Source of the DNA: Micavibrio aeruginosavorus EPB
GTDB lineage: Bacteria; Pseudomonadota; Alphaproteobacteria; Micavibrionales; Micavibrionaceae
Assembly (NCBI RefSeq): GCF_000348745.1
Contig: NC_020812.1
Location: 1,187,444-1,251,443, forward strand
Reading direction: 5' to 3'
DNA: 64,000 nt
Below, in pieces: positions 56,445 through 64,000 of this stretch. The notes beneath the pieces were generated by a model, which ran no database searches, was not told the origin of the DNA, and saw only the letters and a program-made list of their open reading frames with translations. Position 1 is the stretch's first letter, and every line of letters begins with the position of its first letter. Made by a program: the position numbers and the translations under genes.

Positions 56445-57564
56445 GTTTTACCCGGGCAGCGCAGTACCGTTTTTCGACTGCAATACAATGCGTTATTGCC
56501 TTTTCTTCATATTCATCTTGACGGGCGGCAATATCAAAAAATTGCAGCAGATGACCCGATGCAGGATGGAGTTTTTCAGTGATAAACGCCTGCTCAGCCC
56601 CGTCTTCATGATTATATTTATCACGATCATCACCGGCATAATCCGGAGCGCAGAAAATATCTCCAGCCACTCCTTCGATCAGAACACCGTGCGCCAGATC
56701 CGCACGGCCAGCATCTGGAATAATACCAATACCCCCCGCAGGATCATTCGAGGCCAGAAACACCGGCAAAACAGCGGCGCCGTTTTTCTTGTACAGCGCA
56801 CTTAGGGACTCGGTATAGCCATACCCATCACTGCGGCAGCCCAACAAATGGTGCGCACCAATATTCTGCACCATGACGTTGATGTGATGATCCTGCATAA
56901 AGGCCAGACCACGTTTCGCCATCACCCAATTGCGCACAGCCATACCGCTTGTGCTGACGGCGTCGCTGACATATTCATCGTCGCGCGCATAGATCAGCGC
57001 TCCCGCCTGAACCAGCTGATCGGTCATATCAAGCATCGTTTCGTTGAGCGAGAAATCCCGGGCCGCATCGTTGAAAATCGTTGGAATATCATTGTGATAC
57101 AGGAAGGCATTAAAATTCTTCTCCGCCACCGGGGCCCATTCCGGGCGCATACACACAATGGATGCCGCCAAAGATGCGGTTCCGCGCGGATCAAACGGGA
57201 TCAGGGTGTCGTAATACCCATCACCATGACTGACATCCAGCCCCATGGCTTCGGTCATCATATGGGCAAGCGCGTTGCTGGGGCGTTCCATCGCCTGGGC
57301 GAAGACGGTTCCCCGGTCGTGCAATGTCGCAGCGACCAGATGTTGTAATTCCAAATGCGCCGACATGTTATGCGTTTCGCCAATCAGGATGACGAGCGGA
57401 ACATCATCCGGCAATGCGGCCCGCATCTGTGCGGCCGCCCCCACAATAATGTTGGCCGCCGGACGCAAATCATACGGGTTGGCGGAGCAATTGATGTAAT
57501 GCGCCGCAATGCCATCACGGGCCGACTTGATGGTTGTTTCGGAAAACGGATCAAACGGGCTCAT
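56434..57564 (-). CDS. GxxH-motif protein, tandem paralog 2 (TIKI/TraB/ChaN-like)
   Basis: A 376-residue protein of unknown function, paralogous to the gene upstream. Shared features are CSANPYDLRPAA near the start, LVILIGETHNMSAHLELQH (first GxxH, GETH), FNDAARDF and NIGAHHLLG (second GxxH, GAHH). Paired GxxH motifs with an adjacent Glu define the TIKI/TraB/EreA/ChaN hydrolase-like superfamily, so a metal-dependent activity is possible (inference). There is no signal peptide. The start at 57564 shares ATGA with the stop of the upstream gene. Confidence 0.7.
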   Translation of the reverse strand: MSPFDPFSETTIKSARDGIAAHYINCSANPYDLRPAANIIVGAAAQMRAALPDDVPLVILIGETHNMSAHLELQHLVAATLHDRGTVFAQAMERPSNALAHMMTEAMGLDVSHGDGYYDTLIPFDPRGTASLAASIVCMRPEWAPVAEKNFNAFLYHNDIPTIFNDAARDFSLNETMLDMTDQLVQAGALIYARDDEYVSDAVSTSGMAVRNWVMAKRGLAFMQDHHINVMVQNIGAHHLLGCRSDGYGYTESLSALYKKNGAAVLPVFLASNDPAGGIGIIPDAGRADLAHGVLIEGVAGDIFCAPDYAGDDRDKYNHEDGAEQAFITEKLHPASGHLLQFFDIAARQDEYEEKAITHCIAVEKRYCAARVKPSP

Positions 57565-58679
57565 GCACACAGGCTCGCTTTATGGCGCAGGCGGCTCTCA
57601 TGGTGCTGCTTGACGATACGGTTGCAATGGTCGCGGATGGAATCGATATGCCGCCCCATGTCGCGTTCGGTGTCAAAAAACTGTGTTAATTGGCCAGAAT
57701 TACCATGCAGTTTTTCGATAATAAATGCACGCTCCGCACCATCATCATGGCTCTCCGCTCTGAATTCATCATCGGCAAGCCCCTGAATCAGAACACCGTT
57801 TTTCAGGTGTGGCAAACGCTGTTCGGGGATCGTATGGACCCCACCATCGTGGTCGGATGTAGTGATAAAGACTGGAAGAACCGCCGCCCCGGCCGCTTGA
57901 TAAGCCTGCATCAAGGACTGAACGGGGGCATCAAATCCCCCATATTTTTGCCCCAACACGTGCGCCCTGCCCGTATTTTGCACGATCGTATCCATCCCAT
58001 GGCTGGCCGCGAACGCGACGCCGCGCACGGCCATGTTCTGGTTGCGTACACCAATTCCACCCGGGCCATAAATGTGGATGCCGTTCTTCTTGGTGATGTG
58101 ACATGCCTGCGCCGCGGCAACATTGAATGGGTTATGCATGTCCAAATAACCATCACCCTGATCATTAAAATCACGGGCAGCATCATTGAAAATACAGGGA
58201 ATTTTGTTTTCGTAGCAAAACGCCATCAAATTGGTTTGCGCCGCCGGTGCATCGCTGGCTTCGACGCATCGTGTCATGTGGGACAATAACCCACCAACAC
58301 CATCCACATCCAAATCCAGAATATCTTCGCTGTTCAGTGGGCCCAATTCCGGCATGTTTGTCGTGATAAGCTGCGCCAACGTGTTGGCGCTTAATTCATA
58401 TCCCATGCAAAAACGCTGGCCCTGTGCCTGCATCTTCGCGGCAACCATGTGCTGTAATTCAATATGGGCGGAACATGTGTGCTTTTCACCCATCAAGATG
58501 ACCAGCGGCGTTCCTGGCGCTAACTCGGCCCGCATACGGCCGGCGGCTTCGATGATCAGGTCGGCGGCGGGGCGCAAATCATAGGGGTTGGCGGAGCAAT
58601 CAATTGTATATCCCGCACATTCATCTTTCGCCTGAAAGATGGAGGCATTCGATGATGCATTGATTGTGCTTGCGACCAT
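57561..58679 (-). CDS. GxxH-motif protein, tandem paralog 1 (TIKI/TraB/ChaN-like)
   Basis: A 372-residue paralog of the next gene. It shows CSANPYDLRPAADLI, LVILMGEKHTCSAHIELQH (GEKH), IFNDAARDFND, NTGRAHVLGQ (GRAH) and a late DDGAERAFIIEKLHGNSGQL block. Both copies keep the two GxxH motifs and the E/H residues, so neither looks decayed. No secretion signal is visible. A weak GGGA precedes the ATG, and no clear promoter was found in the 112 bases upstream. Confidence 0.7.
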   Translation of the reverse strand: MVASTINASSNASIFQAKDECAGYTIDCSANPYDLRPAADLIIEAAGRMRAELAPGTPLVILMGEKHTCSAHIELQHMVAAKMQAQGQRFCMGYELSANTLAQLITTNMPELGPLNSEDILDLDVDGVGGLLSHMTRCVEASDAPAAQTNLMAFCYENKIPCIFNDAARDFNDQGDGYLDMHNPFNVAAAQACHITKKNGIHIYGPGGIGVRNQNMAVRGVAFAASHGMDTIVQNTGRAHVLGQKYGGFDAPVQSLMQAYQAAGAAVLPVFITTSDHDGGVHTIPEQRLPHLKNGVLIQGLADDEFRAESHDDGAERAFIIEKLHGNSGQLTQFFDTERDMGRHIDSIRDHCNRIVKQHHESRLRHKASLCA

Positions 58680-58791
58680 TGTAAATCCCGCTAAACGCTT
58701 ACGCAGTAAAGCAGAACTATACCGTTTTAATTGTCATAATGCAATATTTTACAGCGCCAAGAATGTTATGCGCTTAATCATATAATATTAT

Positions 58792-59637
58792 TTATTTTCC
58801 GTATTTTAGGATAATATCTTCAAGTATTGGTTTAATGAAAATCGCGTCAATTTGGTGCAAAAGCGCATCATGGCTCGCCACAATCAGCCCACCGAAATCA
58901 TCGGACGGGTGGTAAACGGATGAATCCCATTTGGCGATGACGCCGCCGGCCTCGGTCACGGCCAGCACCCCGGCCAGATGGTCCCAGGGCTTGATCCGGC
59001 TATAGACACCGAAATCGGCCTTGCCCGTGGCCAGATTGATATATTCATGCGCGGCGCAGCTGAGGGAATAAAATTGCTTTACCTTGTCGCGCTGGTCTTC
59101 CAGATGGGCCCGCATTTCTTTTGGAAAATATTTCTTCCCAATATGGCCCGTGGCGTTGATCGCGTCATTCCTGTTGGTCAGGTTCAGGCGGCGGCCCTCA
59201 AAATATGCGCCCGCCCCCTTTTCCATCGTCATGGTTCGCTCACCCAGAATGTCATAAATCCACCCGGCGCGAATTTCGCCGTCCATGACGCATGCCAACA
59301 TCACCGCAAATTCGCGTTTGCCATGAACAAAATTATACGTGCCATCGACCGGATCAACGACCCAGACCATCCGCCCCGCGTCCTTCAACGGTGCCAATGT
59401 GGCTTTGCCGGATGAAATGCTTTCCTCACCAATCACAATGGAACCGGGATACAGATCGGGCAGAATACGGACCAGCGCTTCCTCGGCCTCGGTATCGGCA
59501 ATGGTGACCAGGTCGTTGGGGCCGGATTTGGTATCAATCTGCCCGCTGGTCAGCGCGTTGTAACGCGGCAGGATATAGGTCGCGGCCACATCGACCAGAA
59601 CGTCAGAAATTTTATCAATATCAATGGATTGAGTCAT
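58792..59637 (-). CDS. Inositol monophosphatase family protein
   Basis: A 281-residue lithium-sensitive-type phosphatase. Metal sites are visible in IGEESISSG (Glu), VVDPVDGTYNFVHG (Asp-Asp) and IKPWDHLAG (Asp). Family members dephosphorylate inositol phosphates, 3'-phosphoadenosine nucleotides (CysQ) or histidinol phosphate, and the sequence does not settle which. The ATG at 59637 is preferred to an upstream TTG at 59655. Confidence 0.88.
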   Translation of the reverse strand: MTQSIDIDKISDVLVDVAATYILPRYNALTSGQIDTKSGPNDLVTIADTEAEEALVRILPDLYPGSIVIGEESISSGKATLAPLKDAGRMVWVVDPVDGTYNFVHGKREFAVMLACVMDGEIRAGWIYDILGERTMTMEKGAGAYFEGRRLNLTNRNDAINATGHIGKKYFPKEMRAHLEDQRDKVKQFYSLSCAAHEYINLATGKADFGVYSRIKPWDHLAGVLAVTEAGGVIAKWDSSVYHPSDDFGGLIVASHDALLHQIDAIFIKPILEDIILKYGK

Positions 59638-59704
59638 GCTCGGCCCCGCGTTCAATATCCCCGCAAAAACGCGGATCCATGGTGTATCGGCACAATGGTA
59701 GAGG

Positions 59705-59724
59705 ATTCCCGCTTTCGCGGGAAT
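59705..59724. repeat. Short palindrome of the REP-like type
   Basis: ATTCCCGC and GCGGGAAT flank TTTC, forming an 8-base stem between hflX and the inositol monophosphatase gene. It resembles the GCGAAAGC core of the elements at 2048 and 4784. No T tract follows. Confidence 0.55.
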
Positions 59725-59739
59725 GCCGATTATGAGGAT

Positions 59740-61062
59740 TTACGCGGCGTGTTTCCCGAACCGCTCCGCAAAGCGCCCTTGATCCGCCGGGTCAATTTCG
59801 ACGCGCATGGTGATCATGGCGTCTTCACCGTCCACACGCTCGATAATGTTGCACCGGGCATAGAGCCAGGCCAGCGCCTCGCCCTCGGCCGGGTGCAGGC
59901 TATAGGTCACAATGTTTCGCCCGTGGGCGAGCATGCGCGAAATCATCTGCAACAAATCATCAATCCCCTCACCCGTCAGGGCAGAGATCGCGACCGTGTT
60001 TTCAACATGTTCGCGTGCTTCGCGCAGGATGCCGGGGCGGTTTTCCTCGGCAATCGCATCCATTTTGTTCAAAACCTCAACCACGCGGCGGTCGGATGCG
60101 TATTCAATCCCCAAATCGTGCAGGATGGAAACAACGTCATTTTTCTGGGCCGCGCGGTCATGGCGGGACATATCGCGCACATGAATAATGACATCGGCAT
60201 ATTGCACCTGTTCCAGCGTAGCGCGGAACGATGCGACCAAGTGTGTGGGCAGATCGGCGATAAAACCAACCGTATCGGCCAGAATGATTTCATTCCCATC
60301 CGCCAGTTTCACCCGGCGCATGGTCGGGTCCAGTGTGGCGAAGGGCAAATCCTCAGCAAACACATTCGCCCCTGTCAGGCGGTTGAACAGGGTCGATTTC
60401 CCGGCGTTGGTATACCCCACCAGCGACACAACCGGGAACGGTACCTTTTCCCGGCCTTTGCGTTGCAGGTCGCGGGTTCGGCTGATCTGTTCCAGATCGC
60501 GTTTCAATTGGGTGATGCGGTCCGTCACCAAACGACGGTCGATTTCCAGCTGGGTTTCACCCGGTCCCCCGGTTTTCCCCATACCGCCCCGTTGGCGTTC
60601 AAGGTGGGACCAGGATTTAACCAGGCGTGATTTCTGGTATTCCAGCGCGGCCAATTGGACCTGAATCTTCCCCTCGCGCGTTTGTGCGCGGGCACCGAAA
60701 ATTTCCAGGATCAAACCGGTCCGGTCAATAACCTTGACCTTCCATTCCTGTTCCAGGTTGCGTTGTTGCACCGGGCTGAGCGCGTGATTGACGAACACCA
60801 CATCGGGTTTCAGCACTTCGACCTGGGCGGCGATCATCTCGCGCGTGCCTTTGCCAAACAATGCGCCGGCGTCAATTTTGCGCACGGGAACAACGCGGGA
60901 TTCGCAAACATCCATAAAAATGGCGTGGATCAGCCCGACGGCTTCTTCCAACGCATCTTCCGGGTCGCGATCATGGCGCGCAAAAGACCCCGGCAATGTC
61001 GGGTGCAGAACGATTGCCGTTCCTGGCCCTTCATCATCCGGGGTCTGTTGTGAATCACTCAT
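59740..61062 (-). CDS. hflX: Ribosome-associated GTPase HflX
   Basis: A 440-residue GTPase that binds the 50S subunit and splits stalled ribosomes. The N-terminal HflX domain has VNHALSPVQQRNLE and a basic linker with GGMGKTGGPGETQLEIDRR. The G domain shows GYTNAGKSTLFNRLTG, DPTMRRVKL, DTVGFIADLP and NKMD. A C-terminal domain of about 60 residues follows. It is 10 bases downstream of hfq in the standard order. Confidence 0.96.
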   Translation of the reverse strand: MSDSQQTPDDEGPGTAIVLHPTLPGSFARHDRDPEDALEEAVGLIHAIFMDVCESRVVPVRKIDAGALFGKGTREMIAAQVEVLKPDVVFVNHALSPVQQRNLEQEWKVKVIDRTGLILEIFGARAQTREGKIQVQLAALEYQKSRLVKSWSHLERQRGGMGKTGGPGETQLEIDRRLVTDRITQLKRDLEQISRTRDLQRKGREKVPFPVVSLVGYTNAGKSTLFNRLTGANVFAEDLPFATLDPTMRRVKLADGNEIILADTVGFIADLPTHLVASFRATLEQVQYADVIIHVRDMSRHDRAAQKNDVVSILHDLGIEYASDRRVVEVLNKMDAIAEENRPGILREAREHVENTVAISALTGEGIDDLLQMISRMLAHGRNIVTYSLHPAEGEALAWLYARCNIIERVDGEDAMITMRVEIDPADQGRFAERFGKHAA

Positions 61063-61072
61063 GTTTTAAAAC

Positions 61073-61321
61073 TTAAACGTCCTGATCTTCGCCGGCTTCA
61101 TACAGGCTCAGCGGGCCGCCCGGCATAATCGTGGAAATTGCGTGTTTATAAACCAGCTGGATGTGCGCATCACGGCGCAGCAGCAGGCTGAAATTGTCAA
61201 ACCAGGTTACAACACCCTGCAACTTAACGCCGTTGACCAGAAAAACGGTCACGGTCATCTTTTCTTTGCGGATTTTGTTAAGGAAGACATCCTGCACGTT
61301 CTGATTCTTTTCACCCATCAT
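61073..61321 (-). CDS. hfq: RNA chaperone Hfq
   Basis: An 82-residue Sm-like hexameric protein that pairs small RNAs with mRNAs. Sm1 ([21 protein letters not shown]) and Sm2 (the YKHAIST KH motif) are intact, and the C-terminal tail is short and acidic. AAGGAAAAA precedes two adjacent ATGs (61321 and 61318). The 129 bases upstream are AT-rich and probably hold its promoter, not clearly resolved. Confidence 0.97.
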   Translation of the reverse strand: MMGEKNQNVQDVFLNKIRKEKMTVTVFLVNGVKLQGVVTWFDNFSLLLRRDAHIQLVYKHAISTIMPGGPLSLYEAGEDQDV

Positions 61322-61450
61322 TTTTTCCTTTTTTATTTTTCATATTTCATTAACGGCCAGATGGCTGGAATTACTTAGCGAATGCACAATGCCGAAACAA
61401 GGGGCAGACTTGAAAAAACCTAAAATTAACGCAAAATTACAAACATAAAC

Positions 61451-62134
61451 TCACAGATTTTGCTTCAACAGGGTCAGCAATCCTTGGTTATCGCCAACGA
61501 TATGGGTCGGCGGGTTATTTTGGGCCGCGGAATCGTGCCGTCCATCAAACCGCAGGAACACCGACGCACACCCCGCATCCCGGCTGCACAGCAGGTCCGA
61601 TTCCGTATCCCCAATATACCATATGTTCGGCCCGGCCTTTAATCCGGCCTGGTTCAGCGCCAGAATCAGCGGATCCGGTGCCGGTTTATCGCGCCCGGCT
61701 TCGCCCGCCCCAACAACCGAGGCGAAATATTTGCTCCACCCCAGATGATCAATTTCCTTCATCAATACGGCATGGCGTTTGTTGCTGACCACGCCCATCG
61801 GCACACCGGCGGCGGCCAGATGTGCCAAAACTTCGCCCGCGCCATTCATCGGGGCAATGTGCGCCAGATGCAGCTTCTCAACATTTTCGTACCAGATTTT
61901 GAACGCTTCATCCGAACGATCACCATACAGGCGCGGAAATAATTCGCGGGCGGAATATTTCAGATTGTCGAAAAACTGGTCATCGCTAAACGGCGGTTGA
62001 CCAAAATGGTTTTGCAATCGCGCATACATTTCACGCAACAGCGGGATTGTATCCACCAGCGTGCCATCCCAGTCGAAAAAGACACCCGCCGGGCGCGATG
62101 CTGGCGTAAAATTCTGCGTCAATGTGTCACCCAT
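61451..62134 (-). CDS. HAD-superfamily phosphatase (phosphoglycolate phosphatase-like)
   Basis: A 227-residue hydrolase. Motif I FFDWDGTLVDT, motif II VVSNKR, motif III Lys in KPAPDPLILAL and motif IV YIGDTESDLLC are in order, with a helical cap between residues 30 and 100. It could be Gph or a related phosphatase. It overlaps the aminotransferase gene upstream by 8 bases, so they are translationally linked. Confidence 0.88.
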   Translation of the reverse strand: MGDTLTQNFTPASRPAGVFFDWDGTLVDTIPLLREMYARLQNHFGQPPFSDDQFFDNLKYSARELFPRLYGDRSDEAFKIWYENVEKLHLAHIAPMNGAGEVLAHLAAAGVPMGVVSNKRHAVLMKEIDHLGWSKYFASVVGAGEAGRDKPAPDPLILALNQAGLKAGPNIWYIGDTESDLLCSRDAGCASVFLRFDGRHDSAAQNNPPTHIVGDNQGLLTLLKQNL

Positions 62135-63026
62135 TTTTATCGTTCAACCCCGAAACCCATTTCAATTGCGCCCCGCGCAACCCATCGGCATAGGCCCGAT
62201 ATTCATCATACAGCCGCCGCGCCACAGGCCCCGGCGTTCCCGTGCCGATCACATGATCATCCAGCTTCACAATCGGCACGATCAGGGCGGCCGCGCCAGT
62301 GCTGAACGCTTCGTCGGCCTTGTACGCTTCATCCGGCGTAAAGGGGCGTTCTTCAACCGTCATTTGCAGGTCGTTGGCAATTTTCATCAATGCCGTGCGC
62401 GTCACACCGCGCAGGATGGAATGGCTGGGCGGGCGGGTGATAATACGCCCACCCTTCACAATCCATGCGTTGGATGCCGCACCTTCGCTAATCATTCCAT
62501 CATCATCGACCAGCCAGGCTTCCGCCCCGCCGCGGGCATAAGCACTTTGGCGGGCCAGAACCTGCGGCAACAGGGCAACGCTTTTTACATCACGGCGTTT
62601 CCAGCGAATATCCGGCACGGTGAATGCGCTGACACCCTTTTCACATTTGTTGGTTTTTTCAAAATTGAACGGGCGGGTAATTACCACAATCGATGGCGCA
62701 ACATGGGCCGCCGGGAAAATGAAATCGCGTTTTGCCTGCCCGCGCGTCACCTGAATATAAACAGTTGCAGATTTCAGGTGATTGCGGCGCAGAAGTTCAC
62801 GCATCACCATTTGCAACGTCCGGCGCGGCATGGGCATATCGATGTCCAATTCGGCCAGTGACCGTTCCAACCGGTCCAAATGACCCTGTTCATCCGCTAG
62901 GTGACCGTGGATGCAGGCAATAACCTCATACACCCCATCGGCAAATTGGAATCCACGGTCCTCCACATGCACGTTGGCGTGCGCGTGGGCAACATACGAA
63001 CCATTCACATAGGAAACGCGTGGCAT
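62127..63026 (-). CDS. D-amino acid aminotransferase (class IV PLP)
   Basis: A 299-residue fold-type IV aminotransferase that interconverts D-Ala/D-Glu and keto acids, feeding peptidoglycan synthesis. EDRGFQFADGVYEV, TRGQAKRDF, the PLP lysine in RDVKSVALLPQVLARQSA and EGAASNAWIV are present. A branched-chain aminotransferase is less likely by context: this gene commonly lies between trkA and hfq in alphaproteobacteria. Confidence 0.9.
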   Translation of the reverse strand: MPRVSYVNGSYVAHAHANVHVEDRGFQFADGVYEVIACIHGHLADEQGHLDRLERSLAELDIDMPMPRRTLQMVMRELLRRNHLKSATVYIQVTRGQAKRDFIFPAAHVAPSIVVITRPFNFEKTNKCEKGVSAFTVPDIRWKRRDVKSVALLPQVLARQSAYARGGAEAWLVDDDGMISEGAASNAWIVKGGRIITRPPSHSILRGVTRTALMKIANDLQMTVEERPFTPDEAYKADEAFSTGAAALIVPIVKLDDHVIGTGTPGPVARRLYDEYRAYADGLRGAQLKWVSGLNDKNG

Positions 63027-63041
63027 TCTTTTCTATCAACC

Positions 63042-64000
63042 TTAAAACAGGTCCACATGAACCAGGAACAATTTTTCAACCTTGCGCGCCTGCGCCTGTG
63101 TCGCCAGAACAATGACATGGTCCCCGGACCGGATTTTTAAATCCGGGTGCGGCATCAACACATCATCACCGCGCACAATCGCGCCAATCAAAACATCGCG
63201 TGGCAATTTAATGCGTCCAACTTCCGTGTTCACAATGCTGGATGTATCGGACACTTCGGCCTCGATCACCTCGGCAAACCCGTCGCGCAGGCTGTGCAGG
63301 GCCTTGATCCGGCCACGGCGCACGTGTTGCATGATGGAGGCCACAGTGATCGCGCGCGGCGTCACCATCGCGTCAATGTCCAGGAATTTGATCAGCGGCG
63401 TATAGCTGACCTTGTTCACCAGCGAAATAACACGCTCGCATCCCGCCTGCTTCGCCAGCAGGGCCGCCAGAATATTGGTTTCATCATCATCCGTCACGGC
63501 CACCATGGTTTCGGTGTTGGCCATGTCGGCATCTTCCAGCGTTTTGGGCTCCAGCCCGTCGCCGTGCATAATCGAAATACCGCGCAATTGTTCGGACAAC
63601 GTCATGGCGCGTGCCAGATTGTGTTCAATGACCCGGATGCGGGTTTGCGGGCTTTGTTCCTGTAAAATCCGGGTCAGGTACATGCCAATATTGCCGCCCC
63701 CCAGAACCGTTACGTGGCGCGCCTCTTTTTCCTGGTGGCCAAAGGCGGCCATGGCGCGCTTTAAATGGTCTGTATCGGCGAAGAAATAAACTTCATCCCC
63801 CGCATACATCTGATCATTTTCGTTGGGGATGATCGCCTGTTGCCCGCGGATAATGGCAACCACTTTCAATGACAGGCTGGGGAACAGACTGCTTAACTGT
63901 TTCAGCGGCGTGTTGATGACCGGGCAATTCTCCCCGCACATCACGCCAACCAAATGCACGCGCCCTTCGGCCAGACGCATGACGTTGGTCGTCCCCGGAA
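63042..64000 (-). CDS. trkA: Trk potassium uptake regulator TrkA (C-terminal part, cut by window edge)
   Basis: The frame is open to the right edge (reads PGTTNV before MRLAEGRVHL), so the N-terminal RCK half is partly missing. In view are a TrkA-C domain, a second Rossmann NAD-binding domain (VTVLGGGNIGMYLTRILQ, VAVTDDDETNILAALLAKQ) and the final TrkA-C domain ending KLFLVHVDLF. It gates TrkH/G potassium transporters in response to NAD(H). The dat gene starts 15 bases downstream. Confidence 0.92.
   Translation of the reverse strand, partial: PGTTNVMRLAEGRVHLVGVMCGENCPVINTPLKQLSSLFPSLSLKVVAIIRGQQAIIPNENDQMYAGDEVYFFADTDHLKRAMAAFGHQEKEARHVTVLGGGNIGMYLTRILQEQSPQTRIRVIEHNLARAMTLSEQLRGISIMHGDGLEPKTLEDADMANTETMVAVTDDDETNILAALLAKQAGCERVISLVNKVSYTPLIKFLDIDAMVTPRAITVASIMQHVRRGRIKALHSLRDGFAEVIEAEVSDTSSIVNTEVGRIKLPRDVLIGAIVRGDDVLMPHPDLKIRSGDHVIVLATQAQARKVEKLFLVHVDLF

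Overview
The window reads as chromosomal DNA of an alphaproteobacterium of moderately high GC, probably a little over 50 percent by eye. This rests on gene content and order: rnhB next to a CcrM-type GANTC methyltransferase, the trkA / D-amino acid aminotransferase / hfq / hflX block with mazG nearby, and the dacC-tmk-holB-metG-tatD-MBL run. A Micavibrio-like lineage would fit the base composition and the type I secretion and cell-wall hydrolase content, but no taxonomic marker here proves it. There is no rRNA, no CRISPR array and no insertion sequence. One tRNA (Ser-UGA) was found.

Layout. 1-6.7 kb: ccrM (cut by the window edge) behind a GANTC-rich promoter with a perfect DnaA box, then rnhB, a hypothetical gene, pepN, obgE, rpmA and rplU. 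6.8-9.8 kb: histidine kinase, single-domain response regulator and MscS channel. 10-19.2 kb: a type I secretion locus behind a sigma-54-type promoter. It holds a 924-residue, extremely acidic Gly/Asp/Leu repeat protein (the likely cargo), two ABC exporters with degenerate nucleotide-binding motifs, a HlyD adaptor and a receiver/HATPase regulator, and ends in a hairpin. 19.3-23.5 kb: RND efflux pair. 23.5-31.8 kb: a tightly packed leftward operon (cysteine desulfurase, CooC/MinD-like ATPase, PLP decarboxylase, cysteine synthase-rhodanese fusion, Zur/Fur regulator, OYE reductase, possibly a SulP permease) behind a sigma-70 promoter overlapped by two tandem 15-bp Zur-like palindromes. Next to it lie a His-rich membrane protein and a DUF2946-like protein, so the region looks like a zinc-response locus.

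33.5-42.4 kb: AI-2E-type permease, PDZ-M48 lipoprotein protease, CBS protein, peptidoglycan amidase, divergent PEP carboxylase, a membrane protein and a low-GC small lipoprotein. 42.5-52 kb: tRNA-Ser, DUF218 protein, MltB-type transglycosylase, RlpA, DacC, tmk, holB, metG, TatD and a PhnP-like MBL hydrolase, a cell-wall plus housekeeping block. 52-64 kb: PAS-containing chemoreceptor, EAL-domain protein, mazG, two tandem paralogs with GxxH motifs (TIKI/TraB/ChaN-like), an inositol monophosphatase family enzyme, hflX, hfq, HAD phosphatase, D-amino acid aminotransferase and trkA (cut by the right edge).

The strongest candidate for an undescribed system is the Zur-like operon at 25.2-31.8 kb (perhaps to 23.5 kb). 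It combines sulfur-mobilising and PLP enzymes with its own regulator and operator. The second is the sigma-54-driven secretion locus with its unusual cargo.
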